In this document: piece after piece, positions 7,936 to 17,793 of the stretch
Position numbering within the stretch: position 1 is the stretch's first letter
How the letters are laid out: each line of letters starts with the position of its first letter
NCBI GenBank assembly: GCA_047974745.1
Contig: JBKECO010000031.1
Location: 1 to 64,000 of the forward strand
Length of the DNA stretch: 64,000 nt
DNA from: JBKECO01 sp047974745
GTDB taxonomy: Bacteria > Bacillota > Clostridia > Lachnospirales > Lachnospiraceae
Direction: 5' to 3'
The notes under the pieces: generated by a model
What the model was told of the DNA's origin: nothing
The model's input: only the letters and a program-made list of their open reading frames with translations
The model's database searches: none
Position numbers and translations under genes: made by a program

Positions 7936-8997
7936 CTATTTTTCTAGTATTCGTTCTAATGTTGCAAACAGCTCTTCCATCTCACTTTGAGTGCCAATGG
8001 TAATGCGCAGATAATTACTGATCTTCTCAGGTCTTTTGAAGTGTCTCACATAGATTCCTGCTTCTTTCAATTGTTCAAAAATTGAGAAAGCATTCTTCTT
8101 AGGATGTGTCACAAACACAAAATTACTCTTGGAATCCCAAAATTCGAATCCTAATCTTTGAAACTGTTCCTGGGACCACTCCCGTGTATCAATGATTTTT
8201 TGGCAGATCTTATGAAAATATTCCTGATCTGCAGCTGCAGCAGCTCCCGCCACAATAGCAGTCTGATTCATCGTATAGGAATTAAATGAGTACTTCACAT
8301 CTAAGATATATCGAATCAGTTGTTCATTGCCCATTAAATACCCAATTCGCATTCCAGCAAGAGATCTGGACTTTGAAAAAGTCTGTGCAATCAGAAGATT
8401 ATCATATTTTTCCAGTAATGGCAATGCACTCGTTCCGCCAAAATCGATATATGCCTCATCCACAATTACTATCACATCACGATTTTTCTCGATGATAGCT
8501 TCAATAGCAGAAAGATCCATATGCTTTCCCGTAGGTGCATTTGGATTTGGAAAAATAATGCCGCCGTTCCTTCTATTATAATCCTGCGGAAGAATATCAA
8601 ATTCCTCGTTCAGGGGAATCGTTTCAAATGGAATATCGTAAAGCTGTGCCCAGACATCATAAAAGGAATATGTGATATCCGGAAATAGAATTGGTTCCTT
8701 AGAATGAAAGCATGTTAAAAACGCAAAAGCAAGAGCTTCATCAGAACCTACACCCACAAAGACCTGCTCTTTGTTCAGTCCATACTCTGACGCAATCGCA
8801 TCCACAAGAAGCGAAGCAGCAGGATCCGGATATCTTCTTAGAAGATCCGTGTTCATTTCCTGAATTGCTTTGACAGCTGCCGGTGACGGAGGGTATGGAT
8901 TCTCATTCGTATTCAGCTTTATAATATTATGTTTCTTCGGCTGCTCCCCTGGAGTGTAGGGAGTTACCTTTTTTATGTTGTGTTCCCAACTATACAA
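7936..8997 (-). CDS. hisC: Histidinol-phosphate aminotransferase
   Basis: HisC is a fold type I PLP enzyme that converts imidazole acetol phosphate and glutamate to histidinol phosphate in histidine synthesis. The motif KLNTNENPYPPSP near residue 28, IFPNPNAPTG, the aspartate in VDEAYIDF and the Schiff-base lysine in FSKSRSLAGMRIGY are all present. The start is a TTG: the N terminus MYSWEHNIKKVTPYTPGEQP matches other clostridial HisC proteins, and only a weak GGTGA lies upstream. No other his gene is nearby, so it may also act on aromatic or other amino acids. Confidence 0.92.
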   Translation of the reverse strand: MYSWEHNIKKVTPYTPGEQPKKHNIIKLNTNENPYPPSPAAVKAIQEMNTDLLRRYPDPAASLLVDAIASEYGLNKEQVFVGVGSDEALAFAFLTCFHSKEPILFPDITYSFYDVWAQLYDIPFETIPLNEEFDILPQDYNRRNGGIIFPNPNAPTGKHMDLSAIEAIIEKNRDVIVIVDEAYIDFGGTSALPLLEKYDNLLIAQTFSKSRSLAGMRIGYLMGNEQLIRYILDVKYSFNSYTMNQTAIVAGAAAAADQEYFHKICQKIIDTREWSQEQFQRLGFEFWDSKSNFVFVTHPKKNAFSIFEQLKEAGIYVRHFKRPEKISNYLRITIGTQSEMEELFATLERILEK

Positions 8998-9054
8998 TGA
9001 TTTTCACCACTTTCTCATCAGCGTATTGTAATAATTCGCTGTTTTATCGGTCTG

Positions 9055-10248
9055 TCAAATGTCTGTACTAAAGTCTTTTGCCAGCTGTTCGAACATCTTA
9101 AGCGAGCGAAGGATCTGTATATGTGGAATACAATAGGAAAGTCGGACATATCCTCCGCAGCCAAAGGCTGCTCCACTGACCATTATGATATTGTATTTTT
9201 TTGCTGCAGCTATGAACTCTTTTTCATTCTCTATCGGTGATTTCATCCATAGGTAAAAAGCGCCCTTTGGTCTTATACATTCAAATCCCAGCCTCGTGAG
9301 TCCTTCATAAAGGGTAATTCTGTTCTTGTCATAGAATGACAGATCTGTTTTTTCCTGAATGCACATAGCAACAGATTTTTGTATTAATGAAGGCGCATTG
9401 ACAAATCCCAGAATACGATTCGCAATATTCAGTCCCTGAAGAATCTCATCTGCATCCTCGCATTCTTCAGGCACTGCCAGATATCCGATTCGTTCTCCCG
9501 GAAGAGATAAGGATTTACTGAACGAGTAACCAACTATCGTATTCTGATAGAATTTTGTCAGGAATTTCTCTGTTTCTCCATCATAGATCAATTCCCGGTA
9601 AGGTTCATCCGATACAAGATAGATCGTTGTTCCATATTCCTTCTCTTTCTCACGAAGTATTTCCCCAATACCAGCCAGTGTTTCATCTGAATAAATAACT
9701 CCAGTCGGATTGTTCGGGGTATTGACCAGTACAATTTTGGTTTTTGCTGTAACAGCATCTGAAAAAGCAGCCAGATTCGGCTGAAAGTCAGTTCGGTCGG
9801 GCTCTACAGTCACAAGGATGGCATCAAAATTATTGGTATAATTCCTATATTCCGCAAAAAAAGGCGCAAACACTACCACCTCATCGCCTGGATCTAGGAG
9901 TGTCTTGAATAGAATGTTCAATCCGCCTGCTGCACCGACTGTCATCACGATCTGGCTGCCGGCAAAGGAAGTCAAAAATCGTTGATTCAAATCAAAAGCG
10001 ATCGTCTCACGAACATCCAGAAAACCCGAGTTATCCATATAACCATGCAGTTCCAAAGGGCTCATTTGATCTGCCAGTGTTTTAATCACTTCTCTTACAG
10101 AATCGGGTGCAGGTGAGGCGGGATTCCCAAGACTAAAATCAAAAACATTCTCTGCTCCGTATTTTGCAGACAGCTCTTTCCCTTCTATGAACATTGCGCG
10201 GATCGCTGAGCTGCCGGCCAGAGCCTCCTGTATTTTCTTTGAAAGCAT
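9055..10248 (-). CDS. Pyridoxal phosphate-dependent aminotransferase, class I/II
   Basis: The 397-aa protein has the class I aminotransferase pattern: FSLGNPASPAP, a TVGAAGGLN cofactor loop, NTPNNPTG, VSDEPYRELIYDG and the PLP lysine in YSFSKSLSLPGERIGY, then a C-terminal arginine in GYVRLSYC. It resembles aspartate-type aminotransferases, but the amino donor cannot be told from sequence. AAGGTAG lies just before the ATG. It directly precedes hisC on the same strand (57-nt gap), so the two are probably cotranscribed. Confidence 0.88.
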   Translation of the reverse strand: MLSKKIQEALAGSSAIRAMFIEGKELSAKYGAENVFDFSLGNPASPAPDSVREVIKTLADQMSPLELHGYMDNSGFLDVRETIAFDLNQRFLTSFAGSQIVMTVGAAGGLNILFKTLLDPGDEVVVFAPFFAEYRNYTNNFDAILVTVEPDRTDFQPNLAAFSDAVTAKTKIVLVNTPNNPTGVIYSDETLAGIGEILREKEKEYGTTIYLVSDEPYRELIYDGETEKFLTKFYQNTIVGYSFSKSLSLPGERIGYLAVPEECEDADEILQGLNIANRILGFVNAPSLIQKSVAMCIQEKTDLSFYDKNRITLYEGLTRLGFECIRPKGAFYLWMKSPIENEKEFIAAAKKYNIIMVSGAAFGCGGYVRLSYCIPHIQILRSLKMFEQLAKDFSTDI

Positions 10249-10328
10249 ATTCTACCTTCTTTCTGAGTCATTTACTTCATGATGCCCTTGTATCAAGTGC
10301 CTTTTTTCGTTCCTATTACTTTACTATA

Positions 10329-11861
10329 TTACCGACAAAAATTCAAGAATCGATAAAATGCATTTCTTCCAGTCTCTGTACATGCAAAGACACCTGCATC
10401 GATCAGCACTTGCTCAAATACCAGACCAATCTCAGTCTCAAATATCTCATCAATATTTGCATGATTTATAACATCGTACTTACTTAGGATCTCCTCGCTC
10501 CAGGCGGCATGCGAAAAGAGCTCAGGAATTGTTTTCACGTCCTTTTGCTCAAGAATGGCTGCTTTTAGTGCTGCCATTTCAGATTTCAGCCGAGACGGCA
10601 GAACAGCCAGCCCCATAACTTCGATCAAGCCAATATTTTCCTTTTTTATATGATGGAGATTTTCATGGGGATGATATACTCCAAGGGGATGCTCTTTTGT
10701 TGTGATGTTATTGCGAAGCACCAGATCCAGTTCAAAACGCCCCTCCCGCATTCTTGCAATCGGTGTGATCGTATTATGGGGTTCTCCCTCTGTCTGCGCA
10801 AAAATAAATGCATCCTCATCGGAATAGCTGCGCCATTTACTTAAAATCTCGTCTGCAAGCTCGATCAGCTCAGCTTTATTCTCTGAATTTAGCCGAATGA
10901 CAGACATTGGCCATTTCACGATTCCTGCTTTCACATTTGGATAGCCTGGGAATGCTGCCTCTTGTTCTATGTCTGCTTTTGCCATGGCAAATTCATAATT
11001 TCCACCTTGAAAGTGATCATGGCTCAATATGGAGCCGCCAACGATCGGCAGATCTGCATTTGACCCTACAAAATAGTGTGGGAATTGTTCCACGAAATCC
11101 AATAGCTTTCCAAATGTTGCCCGCTCGATCTTCATAGGTATATGCTTCGAATGAAATACGATACAATGTTCGTTATAATAAACATATGGGGAATACTGAA
11201 GGAACCATTCACTGCCATTGATCTTCACCGGAATGATTCTGTGGTTTTGTCTGGCGGGATGATTGATTCGTCCTGCGTATCCTTCATTTTCACGGCAGAG
11301 AAGACACTTCGGATAGCCTGACTGCTTTTCATTCTTTGCAGCTGCAATGGCTCTGGGATCCTTCTCTGGTTTCGAAAGATTGATCGTAATATCTAATGTC
11401 CCAAATTTTGTTTCTGTTTTCCATTTCTGGTCTTTTTTGATACGATATCTTCTAATATAATCCGTGTCGCAGCTAAATCTGTAGAAATCCTCAGTTGCAA
11501 GTTCTGGAGATTTTTGATAAAGGTCAAAGAAACGTCTGATTACCTCAGATGGCCGTTGAACCATTACAGACATGAGCTTTGTATCGAAGAGATCCCGATA
11601 TACGATGCTATCCGCTTCTAATTGCCCCTGTGCAAAAGCGTAATCCGTCAGTGTATTCAGAGTAGATTCCAATTCCAAGCAAGCCACATCTCGATCAGAA
11701 AATGCATATTCTCTGCTGTAAAATGTCTCCATTGCTTCCTCGCTCAACTCATCAAGACCAAATAATTCCAAGTAGCTGTTCAGCATGAAAACTCTGTCTT
11801 CCTCTTTTATTAGTCCAGTCGTCATTCCATATTCGATCAGACGGATGAGTTCTTTCTCCAT
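10329..11861 (-). CDS. galT: Galactose-1-phosphate uridylyltransferase, class II
   Basis: GalT transfers UMP from UDP-glucose to galactose-1-phosphate in the Leloir pathway. At 510 aa it is the long Firmicutes-type (class II) enzyme. Key sites are the CLLCREN segment, GGSILSHDHFQGGNYEF (the histidine cluster carrying the nucleophile) and EPHNTITPIAR. The start ATG overlaps the galK stop by one base (TAATG), so the pair is translationally coupled. The third pathway gene, galM, is at 50 kb. Confidence 0.95.
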   Translation of the reverse strand: MEKELIRLIEYGMTTGLIKEEDRVFMLNSYLELFGLDELSEEAMETFYSREYAFSDRDVACLELESTLNTLTDYAFAQGQLEADSIVYRDLFDTKLMSVMVQRPSEVIRRFFDLYQKSPELATEDFYRFSCDTDYIRRYRIKKDQKWKTETKFGTLDITINLSKPEKDPRAIAAAKNEKQSGYPKCLLCRENEGYAGRINHPARQNHRIIPVKINGSEWFLQYSPYVYYNEHCIVFHSKHIPMKIERATFGKLLDFVEQFPHYFVGSNADLPIVGGSILSHDHFQGGNYEFAMAKADIEQEAAFPGYPNVKAGIVKWPMSVIRLNSENKAELIELADEILSKWRSYSDEDAFIFAQTEGEPHNTITPIARMREGRFELDLVLRNNITTKEHPLGVYHPHENLHHIKKENIGLIEVMGLAVLPSRLKSEMAALKAAILEQKDVKTIPELFSHAAWSEEILSKYDVINHANIDEIFETEIGLVFEQVLIDAGVFACTETGRNAFYRFLNFCR

Positions 11862-13042
11862 TATTGCAGCTCCTCCTCTTTTAGCCTTCGCGGCCCATCT
11901 CCAATTTCAACTACATAAAAATCAGCCTCATATCCTACTTTTTCCTTATAAGCTTCTCCCACCGTTTTGATGAAATGATCTATATCCTCGTTTTTTACAA
12001 TACTCACAGTACAGCCTCCAAATCCAGCTCCTGTCATTCGAGAACCTATCACTCCATCGATCTTCCAGGCTTCCTCTACCAAAGTATCCAGTTCAAATCC
12101 TGTCACCTCATAATCATCTCGCAAAGAAACGTGGGAGGCATTCATCAACCGTCCGAATTCTTCGATATTCCCCTGTGCAAGTGCATTGACAGCTTTTATC
12201 GTCCTTTGATTTTCATAGACAGCATGCTTTGCTCTTTTTGCACAGACCTCATCTTTAATGGCCGATTTGAACTGCTGGAACTGTTCTTCTGTGAGATCCC
12301 CAAGTGCATTGATTCCTACCACTTCTCCGATTTGAGCCAGGGCACTTTCGCATTCCAGACGTCTTTCGTTGTATTTAGAATCACCCAGTCCCCGCCTTTT
12401 GTTACTGCTGGCAATCACGATCTTTGCATCCTTGAGCCTGAGTGGTGCATAGCTGTATTCTAAGGTTGCAGTATCCAGAAATATTGCATGCTCCTTTTTA
12501 CCCATTGCGATCGCAAATTGATCCATGATTCCACAGTTGACACCGTTGAAGTTATTCTCCGCATATTGTCCGATCAATGCAATTTCCTGATTCGTGACTT
12601 CAAGACCAAAAAGATCCTTTAGGATATAGCCTGTTAGGACTTCCACGGAAGCAGATGATGAAAGACCTGAGCCATTTGGAATATTTCCATATAACAGCAT
12701 CTCGAATCCATTTGTTATCTTTTTGTCTTTTTCCTGAAATGCCCAGATGACACCCTTAGGATAATTCGTCCAGTCTGCCTCTTTCTCTGGCTTAAGATCC
12801 TGCAGTGAGGATTCGATTATGCCTTTTTCCTCAAAATTCATGGAATAGAAAAGAAGCTTATCATCCTCTCTTTTACGTACTACTGCATAGGTTCCGATCG
12901 TCAATGCACTTGGAAATACGTGTCCGCCATTGTAATCCGTATGTTCTCCGATCAGGTTCACTCTGCCTGGTGCAAAATAGATCCGGATATCTCCACCCGC
13001 TCCAAAAAGCTGTATAAATCTGTTCCATATGTTTTTTTCCAT
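11861..13042 (-). CDS. galK: Galactokinase
   Basis: GalK is a GHMP-family kinase that phosphorylates galactose at C1. The galactokinase signature GRVNLIGEHTDYNGG is near residue 38, the GHMP ATP-binding motif GSGLSSSASVE near 125 and the C-terminal GAGFGGCTVSI near 342. Length is 393 aa. I chose the ATG at 13042 because AAAGGA lies 8 nt upstream; the longer frame would add 11 residues outside the usual alignment. It is the first gene of galKT, and a promoter with an inverted repeat lies directly upstream. Confidence 0.96.
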   Translation of the reverse strand: MEKNIWNRFIQLFGAGGDIRIYFAPGRVNLIGEHTDYNGGHVFPSALTIGTYAVVRKREDDKLLFYSMNFEEKGIIESSLQDLKPEKEADWTNYPKGVIWAFQEKDKKITNGFEMLLYGNIPNGSGLSSSASVEVLTGYILKDLFGLEVTNQEIALIGQYAENNFNGVNCGIMDQFAIAMGKKEHAIFLDTATLEYSYAPLRLKDAKIVIASSNKRRGLGDSKYNERRLECESALAQIGEVVGINALGDLTEEQFQQFKSAIKDEVCAKRAKHAVYENQRTIKAVNALAQGNIEEFGRLMNASHVSLRDDYEVTGFELDTLVEEAWKIDGVIGSRMTGAGFGGCTVSIVKNEDIDHFIKTVGEAYKEKVGYEADFYVVEIGDGPRRLKEEELQ

Positions 13043-13081
13043 TTCAGATTTCCTTTCCATCTGTTCGTTTTTCATGCATTA

Positions 13082-13123
13082 ATTATAAATGGCACCTCAT
13101 AAAATTACAATGACGTGCCATTT
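13082..13123 (-). promoter_or_regulatory. galK promoter with flanking inverted repeat
   Basis: On the minus strand TTGTAA (13110-13105), 17 nt and TATAAT (13087-13082) form a promoter 40 nt upstream of galK. The halves AAATGGCAC (13087-13095) and GTGCCATTT (13115-13123) are exact inverted repeats that bracket the -35 box. This could be a repressor operator; a hairpin ending the upstream L,D-transpeptidase transcript is the alternative. Confidence 0.6.
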
Positions 13124-13171
13124 GCATGCAACATTTTTACTATATTTTAGCAACAAAATCTCGCTCGGAAT

Positions 13172-14809
13172 CTATTGTGCAGGCACCGCTTCCACAGGCA
13201 CTGCAGCTGTCTGCATTGCTGTAAATTGTGCCTCTGCTGCAACCAGGGTATCATAGTTGGTGACTAGTGCCCTTCCATCGGGAAGCAGGGAATTATATTG
13301 CGCCCGCACCGAGGCAAGATAAGCACCGCTTTCTAATGTGATTTCACCAATCGCATTGATACTATTCACCACTTCCGATGCAAGCTGTGCTTCCGTTGGC
13401 CCCTTCTGGGTTCCATCCAGCGTATAAAGAAGGACCGGATCGCCTTGCTCTATATTCTCATAAATTTTTGCTGCCACAGCGGGTGGAAGATTGACACATC
13501 CATGAGAACCGCCTGTTTTATAGATGGTTCCACCAAAGGTCGTTCTCCAGGTGGCGTCATGGAGGCCAATGTTCAGATTAAAAGGCATCCAGTAGCTGAC
13601 CGGGGTAGAATAATCTTCTCCATTTAATGTTGCATCTCGTTCTTTATAGGTAATCATATAGGCACCTGGCGGAGTTCCATAGTCCTTTGTTGTATTTCCC
13701 GACACAAAATCCGATTCAACAATCAGATTTCCATCTTTATAAAAGAAAATATGCTGCGCTGTCAGATTGATCTCTACATATGTATCACCGTAATCATTCT
13801 CTCCTCGGCTGCCGGCTGTCGTTGCATAGACCAGATCTCTTTCCACTTTTTCTCCGTTTTCCAGATCCAGAAGAATCTGCGCCTGTTCGCCCTCTTTATC
13901 CACCTTCCACCCATAATCCCCGCCTACAATATTAACGGTAGATCCATAAGAGGTTTTCAGGGTCCGCTTTCGAAAGGCGGTATTGAATTCCTTGGCTAGC
14001 TCTGTTACATACTCTGCGACCAATTCGGTATTCAGTTCGACACTGGTTCCATCCACGACCAGCCACTCCTGTATTGTAGTTCCATCAAGTATCTTTGTCT
14101 CATCTCCAACGGAATATGTAATCGACGCATTAACATAACGATTCATATTCTCTGTCAATGTGATCAGCTCATTTGATTCGGCTGTGACTTCAGGTTTCTG
14201 ATAGCAATCACTATCTACGAGAGAAAATGAACTTTCCAGATTGGAAACTGCTTCACTGACTCCTCTTTGCAGTGTTTGGACTTTGATCGTAGATCCCGGA
14301 TCCTCCGGTATAATTTCAAATCCACCATCTAAATAGTCTGATATGTATGCATCCATCGGTGCTGCCTGATTTGCCTGTCGCATTGCTGTAAGACGTGAGA
14401 GCTCCTGATTTAAAGCATCCTCGTCAAATACCACCATCGTTTTTTCACTGAATCTTGTCCACTCAAAGATACTTCCTGGCCAAAAGAATGGGTTCTGCGA
14501 TTTTCTCAGCGTCTTTATTGTATTATTGAACTCAGGTTCCAGCAGTATATAGGAACCTTTGATCGTTTCACTGGTTCCATCAATCATCACGAGTGACAGT
14601 TCATATCCATTTACTTCATCTGTGATCATGTCCTCCACGGACTGAACCGATTTTCCTGATATGTTCAAACCATTCATTGTTGTCTTAAATTGAAAATGAC
14701 TGGCAAAATATATCACACCTGACAGGTATATTGCCAGCAGGAGGAATCCCACAACTGTGAAATTGCGCTGTCTCCTCCTTTTTCTTTTTCTAGTCTGACG
14801 TATTGTCAT
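13172..14809 (-). CDS. L,D-transpeptidase with peptidoglycan-binding-like domains
   Basis: This is an envelope enzyme that makes 3-3 peptidoglycan cross-links. A very basic N terminus and one signal-anchor helix (residues 17-37) are followed by about 300 residues of extracytoplasmic repeats of the PG_binding_4 type, and then a YkuD catalytic domain (about residues 335-465). Its active-site pattern is complete: a His in GLHDATW and the cysteine in GGSHGCVNLP. A tail of about 80 residues rich in Ala and Val follows. Length 545 aa is ordinary for clostridial proteins of this kind. Confidence 0.92.
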   Translation of the reverse strand: MTIRQTRKRKRRRQRNFTVVGFLLLAIYLSGVIYFASHFQFKTTMNGLNISGKSVQSVEDMITDEVNGYELSLVMIDGTSETIKGSYILLEPEFNNTIKTLRKSQNPFFWPGSIFEWTRFSEKTMVVFDEDALNQELSRLTAMRQANQAAPMDAYISDYLDGGFEIIPEDPGSTIKVQTLQRGVSEAVSNLESSFSLVDSDCYQKPEVTAESNELITLTENMNRYVNASITYSVGDETKILDGTTIQEWLVVDGTSVELNTELVAEYVTELAKEFNTAFRKRTLKTSYGSTVNIVGGDYGWKVDKEGEQAQILLDLENGEKVERDLVYATTAGSRGENDYGDTYVEINLTAQHIFFYKDGNLIVESDFVSGNTTKDYGTPPGAYMITYKERDATLNGEDYSTPVSYWMPFNLNIGLHDATWRTTFGGTIYKTGGSHGCVNLPPAVAAKIYENIEQGDPVLLYTLDGTQKGPTEAQLASEVVNSINAIGEITLESGAYLASVRAQYNSLLPDGRALVTNYDTLVAAEAQFTAMQTAAVPVEAVPAQ

Positions 14810-15015
14810 TCCTTTACTCCTATGAATCTTACCGTTAACGTTTCAAGTTCTGCAAATAAAAACGTCTCCCTCTTTCCATTTTTACTGTTAAGATTTATTT
14901 TAACATGCTTCGCGAACTTCGGACAACTAATTTTTAAGCAAGAATCAACATTCGTTTTTATTGCTGAGCTGAATTTTGGATTCCGAGTGTGCCCCGACTT
15001 ATTCCAGTTAAAGTG

Positions 15016-15044
15016 TTGTCGTTCTAAAATTGTTGTGTTATAAT
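15016..15044 (+). promoter_or_regulatory. Promoter for the PAP2-like gene
   Basis: TTGTCG, 17 nt, then TATAAT. Its predicted start of transcription (about 15051) lies inside the longest reading frame, which is the reason a later start codon is proposed. The rest of the 14810-15015 gap shows no other structure. Confidence 0.65.
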
Positions 15045-15080
15045 CAGAAAAAACTCAGATTACGAAAGTCGGTGATCCCT

Positions 15081-15785
15081 TTGAAACAGTTATTTTATAA
15101 AAAAAAGACCTTTTTTACGTCTTGTACCATCTTTTTCCAAGAATACAAACACGCTCTGCTGCTTATGTATATGCTGCTATATTTTCCATGGTTCAGCCTT
15201 CTCGAACGAAGCGTGACAACACATTTTCATGTGATTCATATGGCTGTGGATGATTTGATCCCCTTTTGTGAATATTTCATCATTCCCTATCTGGCATGGT
15301 TCCCCTATGTTGCCGGAACTGTTCTTTATTTCATGTTCACGAACAGGGTTGATTACCTTAGACTGTGCATATTCCTTTTTACCGGAATGACTGTTTTTTT
15401 ACTGATTTCAACCATCTATCCAAATGGTGCCTATTTAAGACCAGTCATTTTCACAGACAACAATATTTTTATCAGAATGGTACGCTCCTTATATAGGATC
15501 GACACACCAACTAATCTGTTTCCAAGCATCCATGTATATAATTCGATCGGTGTCTGGCTTGCTGTATGGAAATCCCCGCAGTTCACAAATAATTTTAGGA
15601 TTCGAATTGGTGCAACAGTTATGAGTTCTCTGATTATAATGTCTACTGTATTTTTAAAGCAGCATTCTGTGTTCGATGTCATTACTGCATTTGTTATGGC
15701 TGCCTTCATGTATATGTTCACCTATGCAAAAAGCGAAGTTAGAGAACCTGCGATCATCACCAAGAAATGCTACCAGAATACCTGA
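15081..15785 (+). CDS. PAP2-like membrane phosphatase/phosphotransferase
   Basis: The protein has five or six hydrophobic helices and ends with two conserved PAP2 motifs: NLFPSIHVYNSIG (C2) and FLKQHSVFDVITAF (C3). Such proteins dephosphorylate lipid pyrophosphates or transfer phospho-head groups at the outer membrane face. The C1 motif (KxxxxxxRP) is reduced to YLRPVIF. The start is uncertain: a promoter -10 box sits at 15039-15044, so I propose the TTG at 15081 (weak GGTGAT upstream); an in-frame GTG at 15072 is the alternative. Confidence 0.75.
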   Translation: MKQLFYKKKTFFTSCTIFFQEYKHALLLMYMLLYFPWFSLLERSVTTHFHVIHMAVDDLIPFCEYFIIPYLAWFPYVAGTVLYFMFTNRVDYLRLCIFLFTGMTVFLLISTIYPNGAYLRPVIFTDNNIFIRMVRSLYRIDTPTNLFPSIHVYNSIGVWLAVWKSPQFTNNFRIRIGATVMSSLIIMSTVFLKQHSVFDVITAFVMAAFMYMFTYAKSEVREPAIITKKCYQNT

Positions 15786-15801
15786 TCCAATAAAAGAGCA
15801 A

Positions 15802-15857
15802 GGAGCTTACCTCCAATTCTTGTAATTTCAAAGAATTGCTGTAAGCTCCATTTTTTT
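15802..15857. terminator. Terminator between the PAP2-like gene and nadE
   Basis: Arms 15802-15821 and 15831-15849 pair (GGAGCTTAC with GTAAGCTCC, CAATTCTT with AAGAATTG), followed on the plus strand by ATTTTTTTA. It ends the PAP2-like transcript and touches the nadE stop. Confidence 0.85.
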
Positions 15858-17793
15858 ATTGCTTTTGTACGTCATACTGCAGCTTCAGATTGTCGATTTC
15901 TTTCATCCAGATCGCAGCACTGGCATCTGATGGCATTCGAAGATCTCCCCTTGGTGATACTGCGATCGTACCAACCTTTGGTCCATCCGGAAGACAGGAA
16001 CGTTTGAATTGCTGGGAGAAGAATCGGCGGTAAAAGTTTTCAAGCCATTTTACAATCGTTTCGGTATCGTATCGATCTGCAAAAGCAATGTCAGCCAGTC
16101 GGAATACTTTTTTCGGTGTGCATCCTTCACGCAACATGTGATATAGGAAAAAGTCATGCAGCTCGTAGGGTCCGACTATGTCCTCCGTCTTCTGAATGAT
16201 CTCTCCATCCTGAGGCGGAAGTAATTCGGGACTCACAGGAGTATCCAGGATATCCATCAAAACGGCTCCAAGCTTTGCATCATTGCTGGTCTCAGCATAA
16301 TAACGGACGAGATGGCGTACCAGCGTCTTTGGTACAGAGGCGTTTACACCATACATTGACATATGATCTCCATTATAAGTTGCCCACCCCAGTGCAAGTT
16401 CAGACATATCTCCTGTTCCAATGACCAGTCCCCCCGCCTTATTGGCAACGTCCATTAAGATCTGTGTTCTTTCTCTCGCCTGCCCATTTTCATAGGTCAC
16501 ATCCTGAATCGATGCATCGTGTCCAATGTCTCGGAAATGAAGAGTCACAGATTCTACAATCGGAATCTCAAAAAAGGATGCTTCGAGAGAATCAATCAGA
16601 CGCACTGCGTTTTGATATGTTCTGTCTGTTGTCCCAAATCCTGGCATTGTGACAGCATAGATCCCCTTTTTATCCAGTCCTGCCAGTTCAAATGCTCTGA
16701 CAGTGACTAAAAGAGCCAGAGTAGAATCCAGTCCTCCGGAGATTCCTATGACTGCGCACCGCAATTGCGTATGTAACAGACGTTTTTTGAGTCCCATGGA
16801 CTGAATCATGAGAATTTCATCACAACGTCTATCTCTGTCTTCTTTCCTGCCGGGAACAAATGGCATCGGGTCAATATAACGAGTAAGCAGAGTTTCCTCA
16901 CACTGCAAAGAGAATTCGATCTGCCGGTAACTATTCGAATGTATATGAAATGTTGACATCCTGCGGCGTTCTTCTGCGATTTTTTTGATATCCAGCTCCG
17001 TAATTATTGCCTGATTGATAAATCTTTCGGATTCTTTTAAAATTCGACCATTCTCACAGATTAGATTGTGTCCGGAATAGACAACGTCCTGTGTTGATTC
17101 TCCATCCCCTGCACTTGCATACACATAGCCACAGAGCAATCTTGCTGATTGTCCGTTGACTAGCTCTCTTCTATAAATATTCTTTCCTGTGGTTTCGTCG
17201 CTTGCTGACAAGTTCACAATAACTGTGGCTCCATGCAGGGCATGCGAAATACTCGGTGGTTCCGGAGTCCAAAGATCCTCACAGATCTCTGCTGCAAGAA
17301 TGAGCTCCGGTATCTTTGACTCCTGAAAAAGTAAGTTCGTCCCAAACCATGTGTCAGTATCTTCGAACAGACGAAGGGATATTGCTTCCCCTTGTCCTGA
17401 TTCGAAATAGCGCACCTCATAGAATTCGTTGTAATTAGGCAGGAACTTTTTGGGAATCAGACCTAATAATCTTCCAGCAGAGACTGCAGCAGCTGTGTTG
17501 TAGAGCTTTCCACGAAATGAAAAAGGCAGTCCGACAAAAATAATACCATCTATAGTTTTCGAGAAATCGATGATAGACTTCAGTCCAAGAAGTGCCTGTT
17601 CCAGAAGAAGATCCTGAAGGAAAAGATCTCCACATGTATACCCAGTAAGGCAGAGTTCGGGGAATACCATGATTTTTACACCTTCATTTGCACATGTAGT
17701 GATCTCATTGCATATTTGCTTCACATTATAGGTCACATCAGCGACTTTCACCTTTGGTGTGACGGCTGCTACTTTTATAAATCCCTGCTTCAC
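15856..17793 (-). CDS. nadE: Glutamine-dependent NAD+ synthetase
   Basis: NadE makes NAD+ from deamido-NAD+ using glutamine-derived ammonia. The N-terminal nitrilase-like glutaminase domain carries its triad: Glu in FPELCLTGY (about residue 46), a Lys in GLIPKKFLPN and Cys in AAEICEDLW. The C-terminal synthetase domain has the PP-loop GISGGLDSTLAL near residue 354. Length is 645 aa. The start is a GTG at 17793 with AAGGAG 8 nt upstream, and it overlaps the hslO stop (GTGA), so translation is coupled to hslO. Confidence 0.95.
   Translation of the reverse strand: MKQGFIKVAAVTPKVKVADVTYNVKQICNEITTCANEGVKIMVFPELCLTGYTCGDLFLQDLLLEQALLGLKSIIDFSKTIDGIIFVGLPFSFRGKLYNTAAAVSAGRLLGLIPKKFLPNYNEFYEVRYFESGQGEAISLRLFEDTDTWFGTNLLFQESKIPELILAAEICEDLWTPEPPSISHALHGATVIVNLSASDETTGKNIYRRELVNGQSARLLCGYVYASAGDGESTQDVVYSGHNLICENGRILKESERFINQAIITELDIKKIAEERRRMSTFHIHSNSYRQIEFSLQCEETLLTRYIDPMPFVPGRKEDRDRRCDEILMIQSMGLKKRLLHTQLRCAVIGISGGLDSTLALLVTVRAFELAGLDKKGIYAVTMPGFGTTDRTYQNAVRLIDSLEASFFEIPIVESVTLHFRDIGHDASIQDVTYENGQARERTQILMDVANKAGGLVIGTGDMSELALGWATYNGDHMSMYGVNASVPKTLVRHLVRYYAETSNDAKLGAVLMDILDTPVSPELLPPQDGEIIQKTEDIVGPYELHDFFLYHMLREGCTPKKVFRLADIAFADRYDTETIVKWLENFYRRFFSQQFKRSCLPDGPKVGTIAVSPRGDLRMPSDASAAIWMKEIDNLKLQYDVQKQ

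Noticed and set aside
15030..15080. Upstream start for the PAP2-like protein
   Set aside because: The first codons overlap a TATAAT box with good spacing to a -35 box, so they are probably not transcribed.
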